Origin: Cryptomeria japonica
Taxonomy: Eukaryota > Streptophyta > Pinopsida > Cupressales > Cupressaceae
DNA: 64,000 nucleotides
Direction: 5' to 3'
Assembly: GCF_030272615.1 (NCBI RefSeq)
Contig: NC_081412.1
Location: 686,772,583 to 686,836,582, forward strand
This document shows, one piece after another, positions 43,087-54,214 of the stretch (position 1 is the stretch's first letter; each line of letters begins with the position of its first letter). The position numbers were made by a program, and so were the translations under genes. The notes beneath the pieces are model-generated. The model saw nothing but the letters and a program-made list of their open reading frames with translations. It was not told the DNA's origin and made no database searches.

Positions 43087-43975
43087 CTATGTAGCTTCAG
43101 ATTCAAGGAGACCTGTCCATTTAACCAAGTAGTCTCTATAGACTCCTTTCCTAGTCCTTTTGAAAATCTGCGAGTCCAAAATGCAGTTCAATGTCATCGA
43201 TTGGCTTGGAGGTAGGTCTTGTATCCAATCTACTTCTTCATTAGTAGTAGTCTCTCCTTGGTTTGTAGCTGACTGAGTTCCTTTATACTGGAACAAATCA
43301 CATACATTAAATATTGGTGATATTCCCAAGTTTGGTGGTAGTTCCACTTCATAGGCATTGTTACCAAACTTATGCACAACCTTAAGAGGTCCAATATTCT
43401 ACATACATAGTTTTCTAGGCCGCCCCTTAGCAAGTCTTTCCTTTCTCAAATATGCCATAACTAGATCACCTACCTTGTAGTTTACTTCTCTTCTTGTTTT
43501 GTTTTCTTGTGTCTTGTATTTGTCATTGTTCTATTGCAATGTTTCTTGACTTGTTCATGTATCTCCTTCATATTCTCTACAAAGTTTTTACTTTGATCAC
43601 TCCTATTGTCTATAGAATAGAGATCTCTAAGTTCTAAGATACCCCTTGGATGACATCCATATACTATCTCAAATGGACTTCGGTCTATGCTTCTATTGAC
43701 ATAGTCATTGTAGGCATACGCTGTGTGTCCCAATACTAGATCCCAAACCTGACCATGTTGTTTGGTGAGACATCTCTGTAAATTACCCAAGGACCTATTT
43801 ACTACTTCAGTTGGACCATCAGACTGTGGATGGTATGCAGATGAAAAAGAAAGGTTAGTACCAAGTTTCTTCCACAAGGTCTGCCAAAAGTGACTCACAA
43901 ATTTTGTGTCTCTATCACTTACAATGCTAAGAGGTAAATCATGGATCCTTACAATCTCTTTGAAGAACAACCCTG
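43087..43975 (-). pseudogene. Element D integrase core (3' part) and chromodomain
   Basis: Reads from 43975 leftwards: LFFKEIVRIHDLPLSIVSDR then DTKFVSHFWQTLWKKLG (second catalytic Asp in S-D-R-D), AYHPQSDGPTEVVNRSLG (catalytic Glu in T-E-V), and YGCHPRGILELRDL. After a frame change near 43480 come the C terminus (NAYEVELPPNLGISPIFNV) and the chromodomain, ending DYLVKWTGLLESEAT (43087-43131), with the aromatic W and E conserved. The first catalytic Asp lies in the part displaced to 49523-49880. Confidence 0.85.
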
Positions 43976-43980
43976 CTATG
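43976..43980. repeat. Target-site duplication CTATG of element E
   Basis: CTATG at 43976-43980 is repeated at 49523-49527, directly outside the LTRs of E. The D integrase frame is continuous across the two outer sides. Confidence 0.92.
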
Positions 43981-45206
43981 TGTCTACCCCAACTATAATG
44001 ACAATAATAATACCTCTACTTGAAATCTCAATCTGAAGTTTGGACATTCATATGGTAGAGTTTACTATTCTCATGGCTGGTGTTCATTTAGTTGTCAATC
44101 CAGGAACGTAAAACTTGAAATGGGTCTGTAATATATATGCACTAAGCTCCTTGAATGATTATTCTTAATTACTGCAAGAAAGGTAGGAATGGAAATCATA
44201 AAAGGCTAAATGAAAGCTTTTACAAAACTCTACTGAAATGATCTAATGAAAATAATAGGAATCACACCGTTCTGCCTTGGCTGCAGGAACCGTCAAAGGA
44301 TCTATTTCCAGTGGCTGCAGGAACAGTCCAGTCATGAACTTCTACTGCAACTAAGTAAAAACTAACTTCAATAATCATAAACATAGGATCACTCACCAAG
44401 TGGGCCCCCTTGGATAAGTGATATCAAACTCTTAGCAAAGAACTATTAATAGATCAGAATAACATATTTTTATTCATTTCTTCCTGAAAGATTATTACAT
44501 ATTCTAAAAGAGAAAAATTTAGAATGCGTGACAAAAACTCTGCTCAATCCCTTTCCATTTTGTCTAACTCTCAGAAAAGAAGGAAGAGCTTATTATAAAG
44601 AAAAGATAAACTACAATGGACAACTCTAGTTACGCCTAGAAGAAGAGGTGGATAACTGTCAGATGAAGGGGATAACAAAGAGCATGGTTGCAGGAACTAT
44701 GGATCTGAAACCGAACCACAGTCTTTGCACGCTAAAGCGATATTTTGCAAATTAAACATGCATCAGAGTTAAACTCCCATGGTGAAGTACAACTACTCTG
44801 ATTATGCCATAGATTGCACTTGCTTGAATCTCCTTCAGTTTGACCTCCAGCTATCTAAAAGTGATTCTCCAGTCCTTAGGCGCGAAAGAAAATTCTCCAC
44901 CGCAGCATCAATTATTATCTGCACTAAAACATAAACAACATACAAGGACATGCATATGTATCTGACTTAACTATTACATTCATTAACTCACATATGAAAT
45001 CATCCTAAATAATCCGCATATCACAGGGACAAACCATTTGGCTGCAGGAATAAACCGACAAAGTTCAAACATGATTTCTTAAGTTCAGTTTTAAAACATG
45101 GATTACATATAGTCAATTCACAATATTTTACTATCACAATGCAACCCAAAAGATACCAAAAACCTAAGAGTCCTGATAAAAAACATGTCAATACACTGAC
45201 TTATCA
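43981..45206 (-). mobile_element. Element E 3' LTR
   Basis: Plus strand starts tgtctaccccaactataatg and ends ctgacttatca, i.e. TGATAAGTCA...AGACA on the minus strand. It contains several ggctgcaggaac words that also occur in the interior. Confidence 0.9.
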
Positions 45207-45221
45207 TGCCCCCCAACTTTA
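45207..45221 (-). promoter_or_regulatory. Element E polypurine tract
   Basis: Minus strand AAAGTTGGGGGGCA immediately before the 3' LTR. A longer version (aagttgggggggggggta) lies at about 47730-47748. Confidence 0.75.
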
Positions 45222-47540
45222 AGGGTTTGTTGCTCCTGCAGCAAAAGGAATTTTTTTTATTTTTGCTGAAACTCTAAAATCACCAACAATGTCTTGTCTG
45301 GTTCCCTTGGAAGGCAAATTCCAATAAAATCCTTTTATTTTCTCCAACCTAGACCATCTAGCTATTTCTTCCACATCTACATCATAATTTTGTTCTATTG
45401 GTTGGCATGCCAAAAGTGGCCACATAAGGATAGGAGGCTGAATGATTAATGGCGACCAATTATTGGATTTCTCCCTGCCTAGCTATATGTACTTGGAGGC
45501 TCTCTGTATAGCTGCATGAAAATTCTGTAATGAGCAGGGTTCTCCTAGTTTTAAATGATCTGGTAGATGATTCCAGCATTGAGTTAGTCCTTCTAGTGTT
45601 GTTGCCTCGTGGGTCTAAACCAATTGCTCATACGCTTGATAGACTTCCTCTCTCATTAGAAGTACTATCTTACTAACATCATCTCTTATTAGCAACTTTT
45701 GCCAATCATAATACAGAACCCTGGGTGCTTCTGATTCCCTCCTCAATGGCAATGGACAATCAAGTTCCAATTTTTCAAACTCCCTAGCTTGTGGTCCTAT
45801 AATCATTTCATTTTGTATCCAAGACATTAGAGCTCTGAGATGAATATCCCCAATGTACAACAAAGGATTCCATTCTCTGTCCTGGGGTAAAGCATAATTA
45901 TGTAAATATAATTCACATAATAGATTCCTTACAGAATGTGGGGAGGTTTGATAAGCATGATAGAATTCCTCAGGTGTTTCTAAGGATGGATTAAGATCCC
46001 TTACAATGCGGTTTAATCTAAAATTCAGATACCGTTCTTTCAAGTGCACTGCATAAATTCTTGGGGGAGCCCTACACTGCATTATCTTAGGAACCATACC
46101 ATAAATCTCTTCTACCTTAGTCTCCAATTCTTTAATTCTATTATCTTTCTTCTCAATCTCTTGTTGCTGCTTATTAATTATCCCTTGCAACCTATCCTTC
46201 TCTATTTCTCATTTCCTAAAGAATGTTAAAGCAATTGATAAACTAGTTAGGGATGAAGGAGTTCTTACAGGTCCTACCTTAGACTGTGGGATTTCTTCAA
46301 TAACTTCCTCATTCTAGATTGGCATATCTCCCACATTTTCTTTAGGTTGCTATGGAACATCCTCAATAATCTCCTCACATTGCAATGCCACTGAAGCCAG
46401 ATTTGCAAGCTTATCCATTACAATTTCTTCTTGGATTTCTTCTCCTGCAAGATTTTCTTGAATTTCCTTCTCTACAACATCTTTTTCTTCCAAAGTTTCT
46501 ACTACAATCACCTCTGCTGGATTACTCACTGGTTGAGTCTTCTGTGTCCTCCTTCTTGTTCTCCTCACATATACTTTTGAAACAGATGCAAGAGTTTTTG
46601 TTTTTGTTCGTCACCTATTGGCTGCAAGAGGGATATGCGCTTCCTGCGGCCAGATAACAAATTCTTCATCTAACTCCTCCTTTTCCAATTCTTTTCCTTC
46701 CCTTTGCAAAATAGGTGAACCTCCTTGAAGAGAGGTAGAGGGTTGTCCTTTGATTGACTCTACTTCAATATTTTCTTCTAAAATAATTGCAGCTCCTTCA
46801 GCAACTAGCAAACCCTCATCTTCACCAGAAAGACCTTCTGCAACTATCTCTTCTTGAACCGGCAGATTATTTTCAATAGGGGCTTCATCTACCCTAAATT
46901 GTAGAATATCCTCAAACACACCCCATTCCATCTATGAAACATCTCTCAGGGACCGTTGTACCAGCAACTTCACCAGTCCATGATGGCTAACCGAGCAATT
47001 TCCATATTTTATAGTCTCCTTAGCACTTATATAAATGAGATGATACAAGAAATTTGGGACATTAACTCACCGGTCATGACGCAGATGACTAAGTAACTTG
47101 AAGTGAGGTGAATGGAGATTTGAATACCATCCTTCACAGGTAATATATTTCATAATATTTAGAGCTACCTGAGGCCAATGTGCTGGCAAAGAAACCCTTC
47201 TAGTCCCTTGCCTATCCACCATTAAGGGTCTGTCAGTAGGAATTGTGAACTCTGCCCTAGCACTCCTTGCATCCTTCGATTCTAGAAAGAGTTCTCCTTC
47301 TTACAGCAACCCTGTGACCTCCGCAATTCACTGCTCTATAGCAATTACCCTCAACCCCTTAATTGTAGCTTCTCCTTCGTCAAAAGAATGCATAAATTCC
47401 GCAGCTATTTCTTCATTGAAATCCCCGATTCTCAAGAAATAATCTAGCCAGCCGTGGTTTTGGAAATAATGCACATAGACAACATCCTGTAGCAACCCTT
47501 CATGGACAGTTGGTTCATGGCGAATCAAATCACCACCCAT
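45222..47540 (-). pseudogene. Element E accessory ORF (about 770 codons)
   Basis: Minus strand, from MGGDLIRHEPTVHEGLLQD. The N-terminal region (47540-46935) looks globular: HYFQNHGWLDYFLRIGDF, EEIAAEFMHSFDEGEATIKG, LRVIAIEQ-IAEVTGLL-EGE, then HWPQVALNIMKYIT and VNVPNFLYHLIYISAKETI. An acidic linker follows (46931-46350: GKELEKEELDEEFVIWPQ; VVEKEIQENLAGEEIQEE). Next is a coiled coil (NKQQQEIEKKDNRIKELETK, 46180-46120) and a final domain to 45219. Stops or frame changes lie at 47328, 46935, 46610, 46350, 45612 and 45450. The block I-E-x-x-I-A-E-V-T-G resembles N1 ORF2's Q-E-I-H-A-V-I-G. This position after integrase is where Athila elements carry env-like ORFs, but I see no membrane segment. 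Confidence 0.55.
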
Positions 47541-47999
47541 CTTTTACTCTGATACTTCTGCAGCTTCACCAAAAAATTTGACAGATTCACAAAAGCTAAA
47601 ATCTACATATCTTAAATTTGGCGGTAGAACTTATTATTCACTCGCGTGAAATAATAATCATCATAAGTAATGTCAGTTAGGAAATCAGTTCAGGATAATA
47701 AATCTTACTAGGAAAAAGGACCATAAAGTACCCCCCCCCCAACTTAACCTAGCACGTGTCCACACAAGTTGACGAGATTTTGGGTTTGGAGCGAATTAAA
47801 ATAGAATTAAAATCATAATGACCTAATAAATGCATAATTAAAATAAAGTACAATATATACATACCTGCAATTGGGTGAAAATGATGGCAAAATGAAATGA
47901 AGTGATAGGTAAGAAAGTGGGATGGAGTGTAGTGGATGGAACTTTATGTACAGAGAACAATATTCCTCATGGAAATATTTTATTATGATACGGTAAATA
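47541..47999 (-). other. Element E spacer with internal G tract
   Basis: Non-coding. On the minus strand it has the G11 tract following aagtt (47731-47748), a PPT-like motif placed just upstream of the accessory ORF, and an AT-rich stretch (47800-47900). Confidence 0.5.
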
Positions 48000-48299
48000 A
48001 GTTTACTATAGAGGCTACAGGAACATCACCTTTATCAACATGCTCAAACGCAATAGGAAGCTCATGAATTGATACTGAAGCATTGATAGTTGCTGCAGGA
48101 ACCTTACCAGTTGCTGCAGGAACTTGTATTTCATTTTCAGGAGAAAACTATTGCAAGAACTCTTCTCTAGTAGCTGGCTTGTGATAAAGTCGAAGTTGGT
48201 GTCCATTCACTAAGAGTTTAAATCGAACAGGATCTATTGTGGACAACCGAACTGCTCCATTGTGAAAAACTTCTTCTACCTCATAAGGACCCAACCACC
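48000..48299 (-). pseudogene. Integrase C-terminal fragment at the 5' end of element E
   Basis: The minus strand reads RWLGPYEVEEVFHNGAVRLS, then LVNGHQLRLYHKPATREEFL. This is the pattern of the C-terminal tail of Athila-type Ty3/gypsy integrases (W-x-GP-F/Y-x-V, G-A-V-x-L, VNGxxLKxY). It is followed by a stop and IQVPAATGKVPAATI. It starts at the first codon inside the 5' LTR, so the deletion endpoint is exactly at the LTR border. Confidence 0.7.
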
Positions 48300-48300
48300 T

Positions 48301-49522
48301 TGTTTACCCCAACTATAATGACAATAATAATACCTCTAATTGAAATCTCAATCCGAAGTTTGGACATTCATATGGTAGAGTTTACTATTCTCATGGCTGG
48401 TGTTCATTTAGTTGTCAATCCAGGAACGTAAAACTTGAAATGGGTCTGTAATATATATGCACTAAGCTCCTTAAATGATTATTCTTAATTACTGCAGGAA
48501 AGGTAGGAATGGAAATCATAAAAGGCTAAATGAAAGCTTTTACAAAACTCTACTAAAATGATCTAATGAAAATAACAGGAATCACACCATTCTGCCTTGG
48601 CTGTAGGAACAGTCAAAGGATCTATTTCCAGTGGCTGCAGGAACAATCCAGTCATGAACTTCTACTGCAACTAAGTAAAAACTAACTTCAATAATCATAA
48701 ACATAGGATCACTCACCAAGTGGGCCCCCTTGGATGAGTGATATCAAATTCTCAGCAAAGAACTATTAATAGATCAAAATAACATATTTTTATTCATTTC
48801 TTCCTAAAAGATGATTACATATTCTAAAAGAGAAAAATTTAGAATGTGTGACAAAAACTCTGCTCAATCCCTTTCCATTCTAACTCTCAGAAAAGAAGGA
48901 AGAGCTTATTATAAATAAAAGATAAACTATAATGGACAACTCCAGTTACACCCAGAAGAAGAGGCGGATAACTATCAGATGAAGGGGATAACAGAGAGCT
49001 TGGCTGCAGGAACTATGGATCTGAAACTGAACCACAATCTTTGCATGCCAAAGTGATATTTTGCAAATTAAACATGCACCAAAGTTAAACTTCCATGGTG
49101 AAGTACAACTGCTTTGATTATGCCATAGATTACACTCGCTTGAATCTCCTTCAGTTTGACCTCCAGCTATCTGAACGTGATTCTCCAGTCCTTAGGCGCG
49201 AAAGAAAATTCTCCACTGCAGCATAAATTATTATCTACACTAAAGCAGAAACAACATACAAGGACATGCATATGTATCTTACTTAACTAATACATTCATT
49301 AACTCACATATGAAGTCATCCTAAATAATCTGCATATGACAGGGAGAAACCATTTGGCTGCAGGAATAAACCGACAAAGTTCAAACATGATTTCTTAAGT
49401 TTAGTTTTAAAACATGGATTACATATAGTCAATTCACAATATTTTACTATCACAATGCAACCCAAAAGATACCAAAAACCTAAGAGTCCTGATAAAAAAC
49501 ATGTCAATACACCGACTTATCA
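48301..49522 (-). mobile_element. Element E 5' LTR
   Basis: Plus strand starts tgtttaccccaactataatg and ends accgacttatca. Nearly identical to 43981-45206; one difference is a short deletion near 48880. Confidence 0.9.
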
Positions 49523-49915
49523 CTATGTAGGAGGCATCATTAGTGCATTTTCAAGGCACAAAGTGTGTCATCTTGCTGAATCTATCCACTATGACATAGA
49601 CACTATCATATCCTCTTGGAGTTCTAGGTAAACCAAGAACAAATTCCATACTCACACACTCCCATGGCGTTGTTGGTATGGAAAGAGGCTAATATAAACC
49701 TGCGTTGCTAGAGGTACCATTAGCCCTTTGACAAATAGAAAATTTCTCCACAAACTTCCTAACATCTAACTTTAGTCTAGGACAATGGTAGAACCTGCCA
49801 ACCTGCTCTAAGGTCTTGTCAAGACCAAAATGTCCACTTCGACTTCCTTGATGCTTCTCCTTGATTATATTGTTTCTCATACAGTACTCTGGTATGCAAA
49901 GTATGTGTCCTTTAA
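49523..49915 (-). pseudogene. Element D integrase, N-terminal part
   Basis: The zinc-finger region reads KEKHQGSRSGHFGLDKTL and FVEKFSICQRANG; the two His remain but one Cys of CxxC is Phe. The start of the core follows, [20 protein letters not shown] then [14 protein letters not shown]. The first catalytic Asp, normally M-D-F, is Glu here. Element E interrupts the gene after DASYI. Confidence 0.8.
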
Positions 49916-49928
49916 AAAATAAGCCTTC

Positions 49929-50600
49929 CTACAACATAAAATCAGAATAGGCAACATGACAAGCATTAGCAAAATTTGAGCAAACATCATATGCTCCACC
50001 AAAATCTTTGTCACCTTGGTAGAGATATTTGAGGTCATTTAACCCCACACTTTGTAGTTGTACTTCTTGAATGGTTAGAACCCTTCTACTTAAGGCATCT
50101 ACTACCTTATTAGTGACTCCTTTCTTGTGTTTGATGGAAAAGGTGTAGGCTTGCAAATACTCAACCCACTTGAGGTGTCTTTGATTCAATTTCTCCTGTC
50201 CATTCAAAAAACTAAGTGCATGATTATCAGTGTAGACTGTGAACTCTTTAGGTAACAAATAATGCCACCAATTCTTAAGTGCTTACACCATGGCATATAA
50301 CTCTAGATGTAGAATACTTTTGTTTTGTCTCATTGAGCTTCTTAGAGAAAAATGCAACCGGGTGACCTTCTTCACTCAAAACAACCCCTATAGCCAACTT
50401 GCTGGCATCACACTCCACAGTAAAGAGATGGTTAAAATCAGGGAGCCTAAGGTAAGGAATTTTTGGTACCTTTTGTTTTAACAAGTCAAACCCCTTGTTT
50501 GTTGCACTAGTCCACTTAAACTGACATATTATCCCACCTTTGATGGTGTTCAAGATAGGTGCACACACATGGCTAAAACCTCTAATGAATTTCCTATCAA
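49929..50600 (-). pseudogene. Element D RNase H
   Basis: Minus strand: FKWTSATNKGFDLLKQK, LFTVECDASKLAIGVVLSEE (first Asp in C-D-A-S), GHPVAFFSKKLNETKQKYST, then FTVYTDNHALSFL (T-D-N/H block), KWVEYLQAYTFSIKHKKG and NKVVDALSRR. The catalytic E-x-x-A region is disturbed (RVICHGVST). Two frames, with a stop near 50270. Confidence 0.85.
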
Positions 50601-51260
50601 AATGAAGCTAAACCATGGAAACTTCTTACATCTCCTAATGACTTAGGAGTAGGCCAATTTACTATTGCTTCCACTTTTGATGGATCCATTTTTAAACAAC
50701 CTTGGGAAACTACAAAACCAAGATACACCAATTCATTTTTAAAAAACTAACATTTATCTAAGTTGATCATCAGCTTTTCTTGATGTAGCTTACTCAAACT
50801 TGATTCAAATGTTTGATATGCCCCTCCTTTGACCTGCTAAAAATCAGATTGTCATCAAGATAAACAATGACAAAATTACCAATGAACTCTGTAAGAACTT
50901 CATTCATGAGTCTCATGAAAGTGTTGGGTGCATTTGTGAGCCTAAAGGGCATCACCAACCATTCATATAGCCCCTCATTTGTTTTAAAGGTTGTCTTCCA
51001 TTCATCACTAGGTCTAATCCTAATGTGATGATAACCTGATTTCAAATCCACCTTAGAAAAGTAGCAAGCTCCACCTAGGTAAACCATTAGATACTCAATC
51101 CTCAACATCAGAAACTGGTATCTAATTGTAATTTTGTTTATGGCCCTTAAATTAGTGTACATCCTCCACTTACCATCTTTCTTAGGTGCCAAAATAATAG
51201 GCATTGGTCATGGACTTAAACTCTTCTTTATCAACCCCTTATGTAGCAATTCCTGCACTT
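50601..51260 (-). pseudogene. Element D reverse transcriptase
   Basis: Copies element RNA to DNA. Blocks: MPIILAPKKDGKWRMYTNLR, AINKITIRYQF, GGACYFSKVDLKSGYHHIRI, WKTTFKTNEGLYEWLVMPF, LTNAPNTFMRLMNEVL, and the catalytic VYLDDNLIFSR (50845-50877; Y-L-D-D in place of Y-V-D-D). A stop precedes the first Met here, and the thumb (50790-50600) is frameshifted. Length and order fit the Ty3/gypsy family. Confidence 0.88.
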
Positions 51261-51498
51261 ACTTTGCTATTTCCTCATTTTGAGTAGTTGTCATTTTGTA
51301 AGAAGTTTTGTTAGGAAAAGTTGAACCAAGTATGAGGTCTATCTAATGGTTAAAATCTCTCATATGGGGTAAGGCATCTGGAATCTCATTGACAACTATG
51401 TCTTTGTACTAGTCTAACAAGGTCTGCACTTCTTGAGGTATCACCGATTTGGTTTCAGTCTTTGTCTCTTCTTTAGGTTTCACTACAAGAGCACGTCC

Positions 51499-52163
51499 TT
51501 AGTTCCCTTCATGCTTCAACAACTTCAATAATTCCTTCCCACTAAGAAACATAACACTTGATCCAACATGTCTTTCTTCACCCTGATCAATCAAGGGATC
51601 CATTTGAAACTCTCTACCCTCCTTGGTGATAATATAGGAATTCTTCTCCCCATCATGTATGGCTTTGACATCATACTGCCAAGGGTATCCTAATAGCAAA
51701 TGACATGCATCCATGGGTAATATTTCATATAGAACACTATCCTTGTAATCTCCTATTTCAAAATCTATGCAAGCTTTCTCATCTAAGAGAACATGTTGAC
51801 CCTTAATCAACCAAGATACCTTATAGGGGTGGTATGTGGCAACCTTTTCAATTTTAGTTTGTCTACCATCTCAACTACTACAATGTTCTCAGTATACCCT
51901 AAATCCACTACAACTTTACAAATCTTACCATGAGATCTGAAGGTGGTTTTGAAAAGTGTCTTCCTTTGTGTAGGTTCTTTGGACCATGGTACCTTCAACA
52001 AGGTCCTTCTCAGCATTAGTTTCTCTCCTTCTAGAACTAGTCCTGCTTTGTTGATTGGTGAGGTAGCACTTTGATAGTCTTCTTCTTGCACCAATTGAGT
52101 TCTCCTGTCTCCCATGTGAGAGCTTGAAGTCTTTTTAGGACACCAGCTCATCGAATTCCCCAC
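51499..52163 (-). pseudogene. Element D protease, degraded
   Basis: The active-site strand reads CKVVVDLGYTENIVVVEMVD (about 51870-51930). The family pattern is V-D-S-G-S-T-x-N, so Ser is replaced by Leu and catalysis is probably lost. After a stop, LLDEKACIDFEIGDYKDSVL, PMDACHLLLGYPWQYDVKAI and HDGEKNSYIITKEGRE give the flap and second half. Confidence 0.75.
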
Positions 52164-53130
52164 TTGATGACAATGGTAGCATTTGCTAGTGAAGACTGTG
52201 GTTCCTCTTCTCGTATTTTCAAATCTGCCTCTATAGTTATTTCTCCCTCTTGAGTTGCCTCTAAACTGTCCTCCTTTGTTAGGATTATCACCACCATTCT
52301 CTAATTGATTCCCTTCATCATTCTTGTTGGGATTATAGCCCCTTCCAAAGGTGCCTCTTCCTTTGTAAGCTCAACCACCTCTGCCCCTCTGATTATGTTC
52401 ACCTTTTCTTTTGATTTTATCTTCTTCTCTCAAGGCTAACTAAAAGAATTTATCGACTATTTCAGGTGCTATCATGTTGATCTCATCTTGAATGTTTTAT
52501 CTAAGGCCATTTAAGTACCTTACAACCTTCTCCACTTCTTCCTCTTTCTTCCTAGCTCTTAGGTTAAGTTTGTTGAACTCCTCTATATAGGTACCCACAT
52601 CCATTTCTCTTTGTTTCAGATTTTGCAACTTCTTGTGCATCTACACATCATAATCTACAAGTAAGAATTGAGTTTTAATCCTGATCTTCATTCTCTCCCA
52701 AGAGATGATCTTCTTTCTCCCGCTTTGTTCTCTTTCTTCTTGCATCATGTTCCACCACACTAGGGCTGATCCCTTCAGTCTTGACTCAGCCAAATTGACC
52801 CTCTTTTCTTTTGCAACTTCCTTGTATTCGAAATGATTGTTCAAGGCTTCTATCCAATCCAATAACTCTTCACCATTTAAGCTTCCATTATAGATAGGCA
52901 AACCTTCTATGTTGTCTTTATTGAGTGACTTGAGGGCATCCAAGAAGATCTGATGATCTTTGTACAACTCCTTTTCTGTTATGACTCCTATCACATATGC
53001 ATCTTCATCATTAGTTTCATCACCCCATTCTATGACGTTGCCCTTACCTTTCTTGGTTTCTTGCTCCCGGGCTTCACTAAGCATGTCTTGGACCAAATTC
53101 CTAATGGCCTCTTAGCTCATTGCCTTTGGT
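52164..53130 (-). pseudogene. Element D gag
   Basis: Capsid domain in 53096-52641: EGLPIYNGSLNGEELLDWIE, NLAESRLKGSALVWWNMM and ERMKIRIKTQFLLVDYDV match the retrotrans_gag order (G-x3-L-x-W-I, A-x-x-WW, W...F). After a stop come REMDVGTYIEEFNKLNLR, an Arg/Gly-rich stretch (52330-52260), and a degraded knuckle, CYHCHQVGNSMSWC, with His replaced by Asn (about 52150-52195). Confidence 0.82.
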
Positions 53131-53193
53131 GGCATGCTGATGGCTTCTGAATCTACCTTCGGGTCTGCCATACACCACTTTGTTCAATCAGTT

Positions 53194-53208
53194 GGCTATG
53201 ATACCAAT
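53194..53208 (-). promoter_or_regulatory. Element D primer-binding site
   Basis: Plus strand ggctatgataccaat, i.e. ATTGGTATCATAGCC; TGGTATCA matches the initiator-Met-tRNA type. It lies 4 bases inside the 5' LTR. Confidence 0.82.
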
Positions 53209-53212
53209 CTAA

Positions 53213-54086
53213 TGTAGAGTGGATTGTCTCTCACTGGTTTGTGCTACCTTGTCTAGGTATCTCCTCCAAGCTATACAAGAACCATCCAATGATTCTACAC
53301 CTCACACCATCCAAGGGTCTGCAATACTTATCCTCTCTAACCTTCCTAAGGTCCTTAGGCTAGGATAAGCTCTTGTTATTTTGTGAATTCCATTTTCTTG
53401 CTTCAGAGACCTTGTTTTCCCACTTTCTTTCATACTCAACCTGATAGTTAAACCCATCTACCATAGGATATTCATTCCCCACACTACACACATTAGTATG
53501 GATGACATTGTATGGATTCCCCATCCTATTCCTTATTCAAGAGCTTTTGACACTTACCGGTTTGGTTTTTTACAAACAAACTATACTTTTAGGCCTAACC
53601 AGTTCAAGTAGCCCTATCAGTGAGGTATTATGCATTCATCGTTAAAGTTCCTAAACAACCCTATGAAATATTTTACATTCTAGACACCCTTTTGGGGTTT
53701 ACATAGAATATCTCAAAAATGGAGGTAGGTTTTGTCACTAACATATCTAACCCTTACTGGTTAACTAGGCCTAATTGCCTGTTTCTAGGCCTTAAAAATA
53801 GAGATTGGTTAAAACTCCTTCACTGGTCTGATTGCTTGAGTGAATTGATGATAGTTTGGGGTCTATCTTTCCATATGGAATTACAAATAAATCATACTTC
53901 TCCTTCACCCACCAGACTCACCCAATTAGGGCCTATTATCCATGATTCCTAATGCTTGCCAACTCAACGTGCCAAGCTTAGGGTATGGTGGCAAAACTTT
54001 GTTTTAGCTTCCCCTGACTAAAAACCAAAAAGAAAACATAGAATACATTACAACCTAATATTCCACAAGGTTTCAAAGAGAAAATT
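53213..54086 (-). mobile_element. Element D 5' LTR (truncated)
   Basis: The plus strand starts tgtagagtggattgtctctc and matches 29609-30356 and, further on, 42069-42270. The match stops at 54084-54086, where F begins. Confidence 0.78.
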
Positions 54087-54214
54087 TGTTATGCCTTGCA
54101 TACCTATTTCCCCATGAGTCTCCTTGCGTCAAAATTTGGGTCCCTTTTGTCTTTTCTTTGCCTTTTTTCCCTTTGTTCTTTTTTTTCTTTTTCCCTTTGT
54201 TCCTTTTTGGTTTT

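Larger units (their letters stand above)
43981..49522 (-). mobile_element. Element E: pol-deleted LTR element with accessory ORF, 5542 bp
   Basis: Direct LTRs 43981-45206 and 48301-49522 (1226 and 1222 bases, a few percent different by eye) with a perfect CTATG duplication. The interior is only 3094 bases. On the minus strand it begins directly with an integrase C terminus (48299-48000), continues through non-coding DNA with a G tract, then an accessory ORF (47540-45219), and ends at a G-rich polypurine tract. gag, PR, RT, RNase H and the integrase core are absent. No primer-binding site is visible between the 5' LTR and the integrase fragment. E is nested in D and is younger. Confidence 0.85.
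42069..54086 (-). mobile_element. Element D: chromovirus (Ty3/gypsy), split by element E
   Basis: Minus strand: LTR (from 53213 rightwards), iMet primer site, gag, PR, RT, RNase H, integrase and a C-terminal chromodomain, then a partial 3' LTR at the left. The chromodomain places it among chromoviruses, whose chromodomain can steer integration to heterochromatin. All ORFs are broken. Element E (43981-49522) sits inside the integrase gene. Both LTRs are incomplete: the left one lacks its first ~690 bases where N2 abuts, and the right one is cut at 54086 where F begins. Confidence 0.85.
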
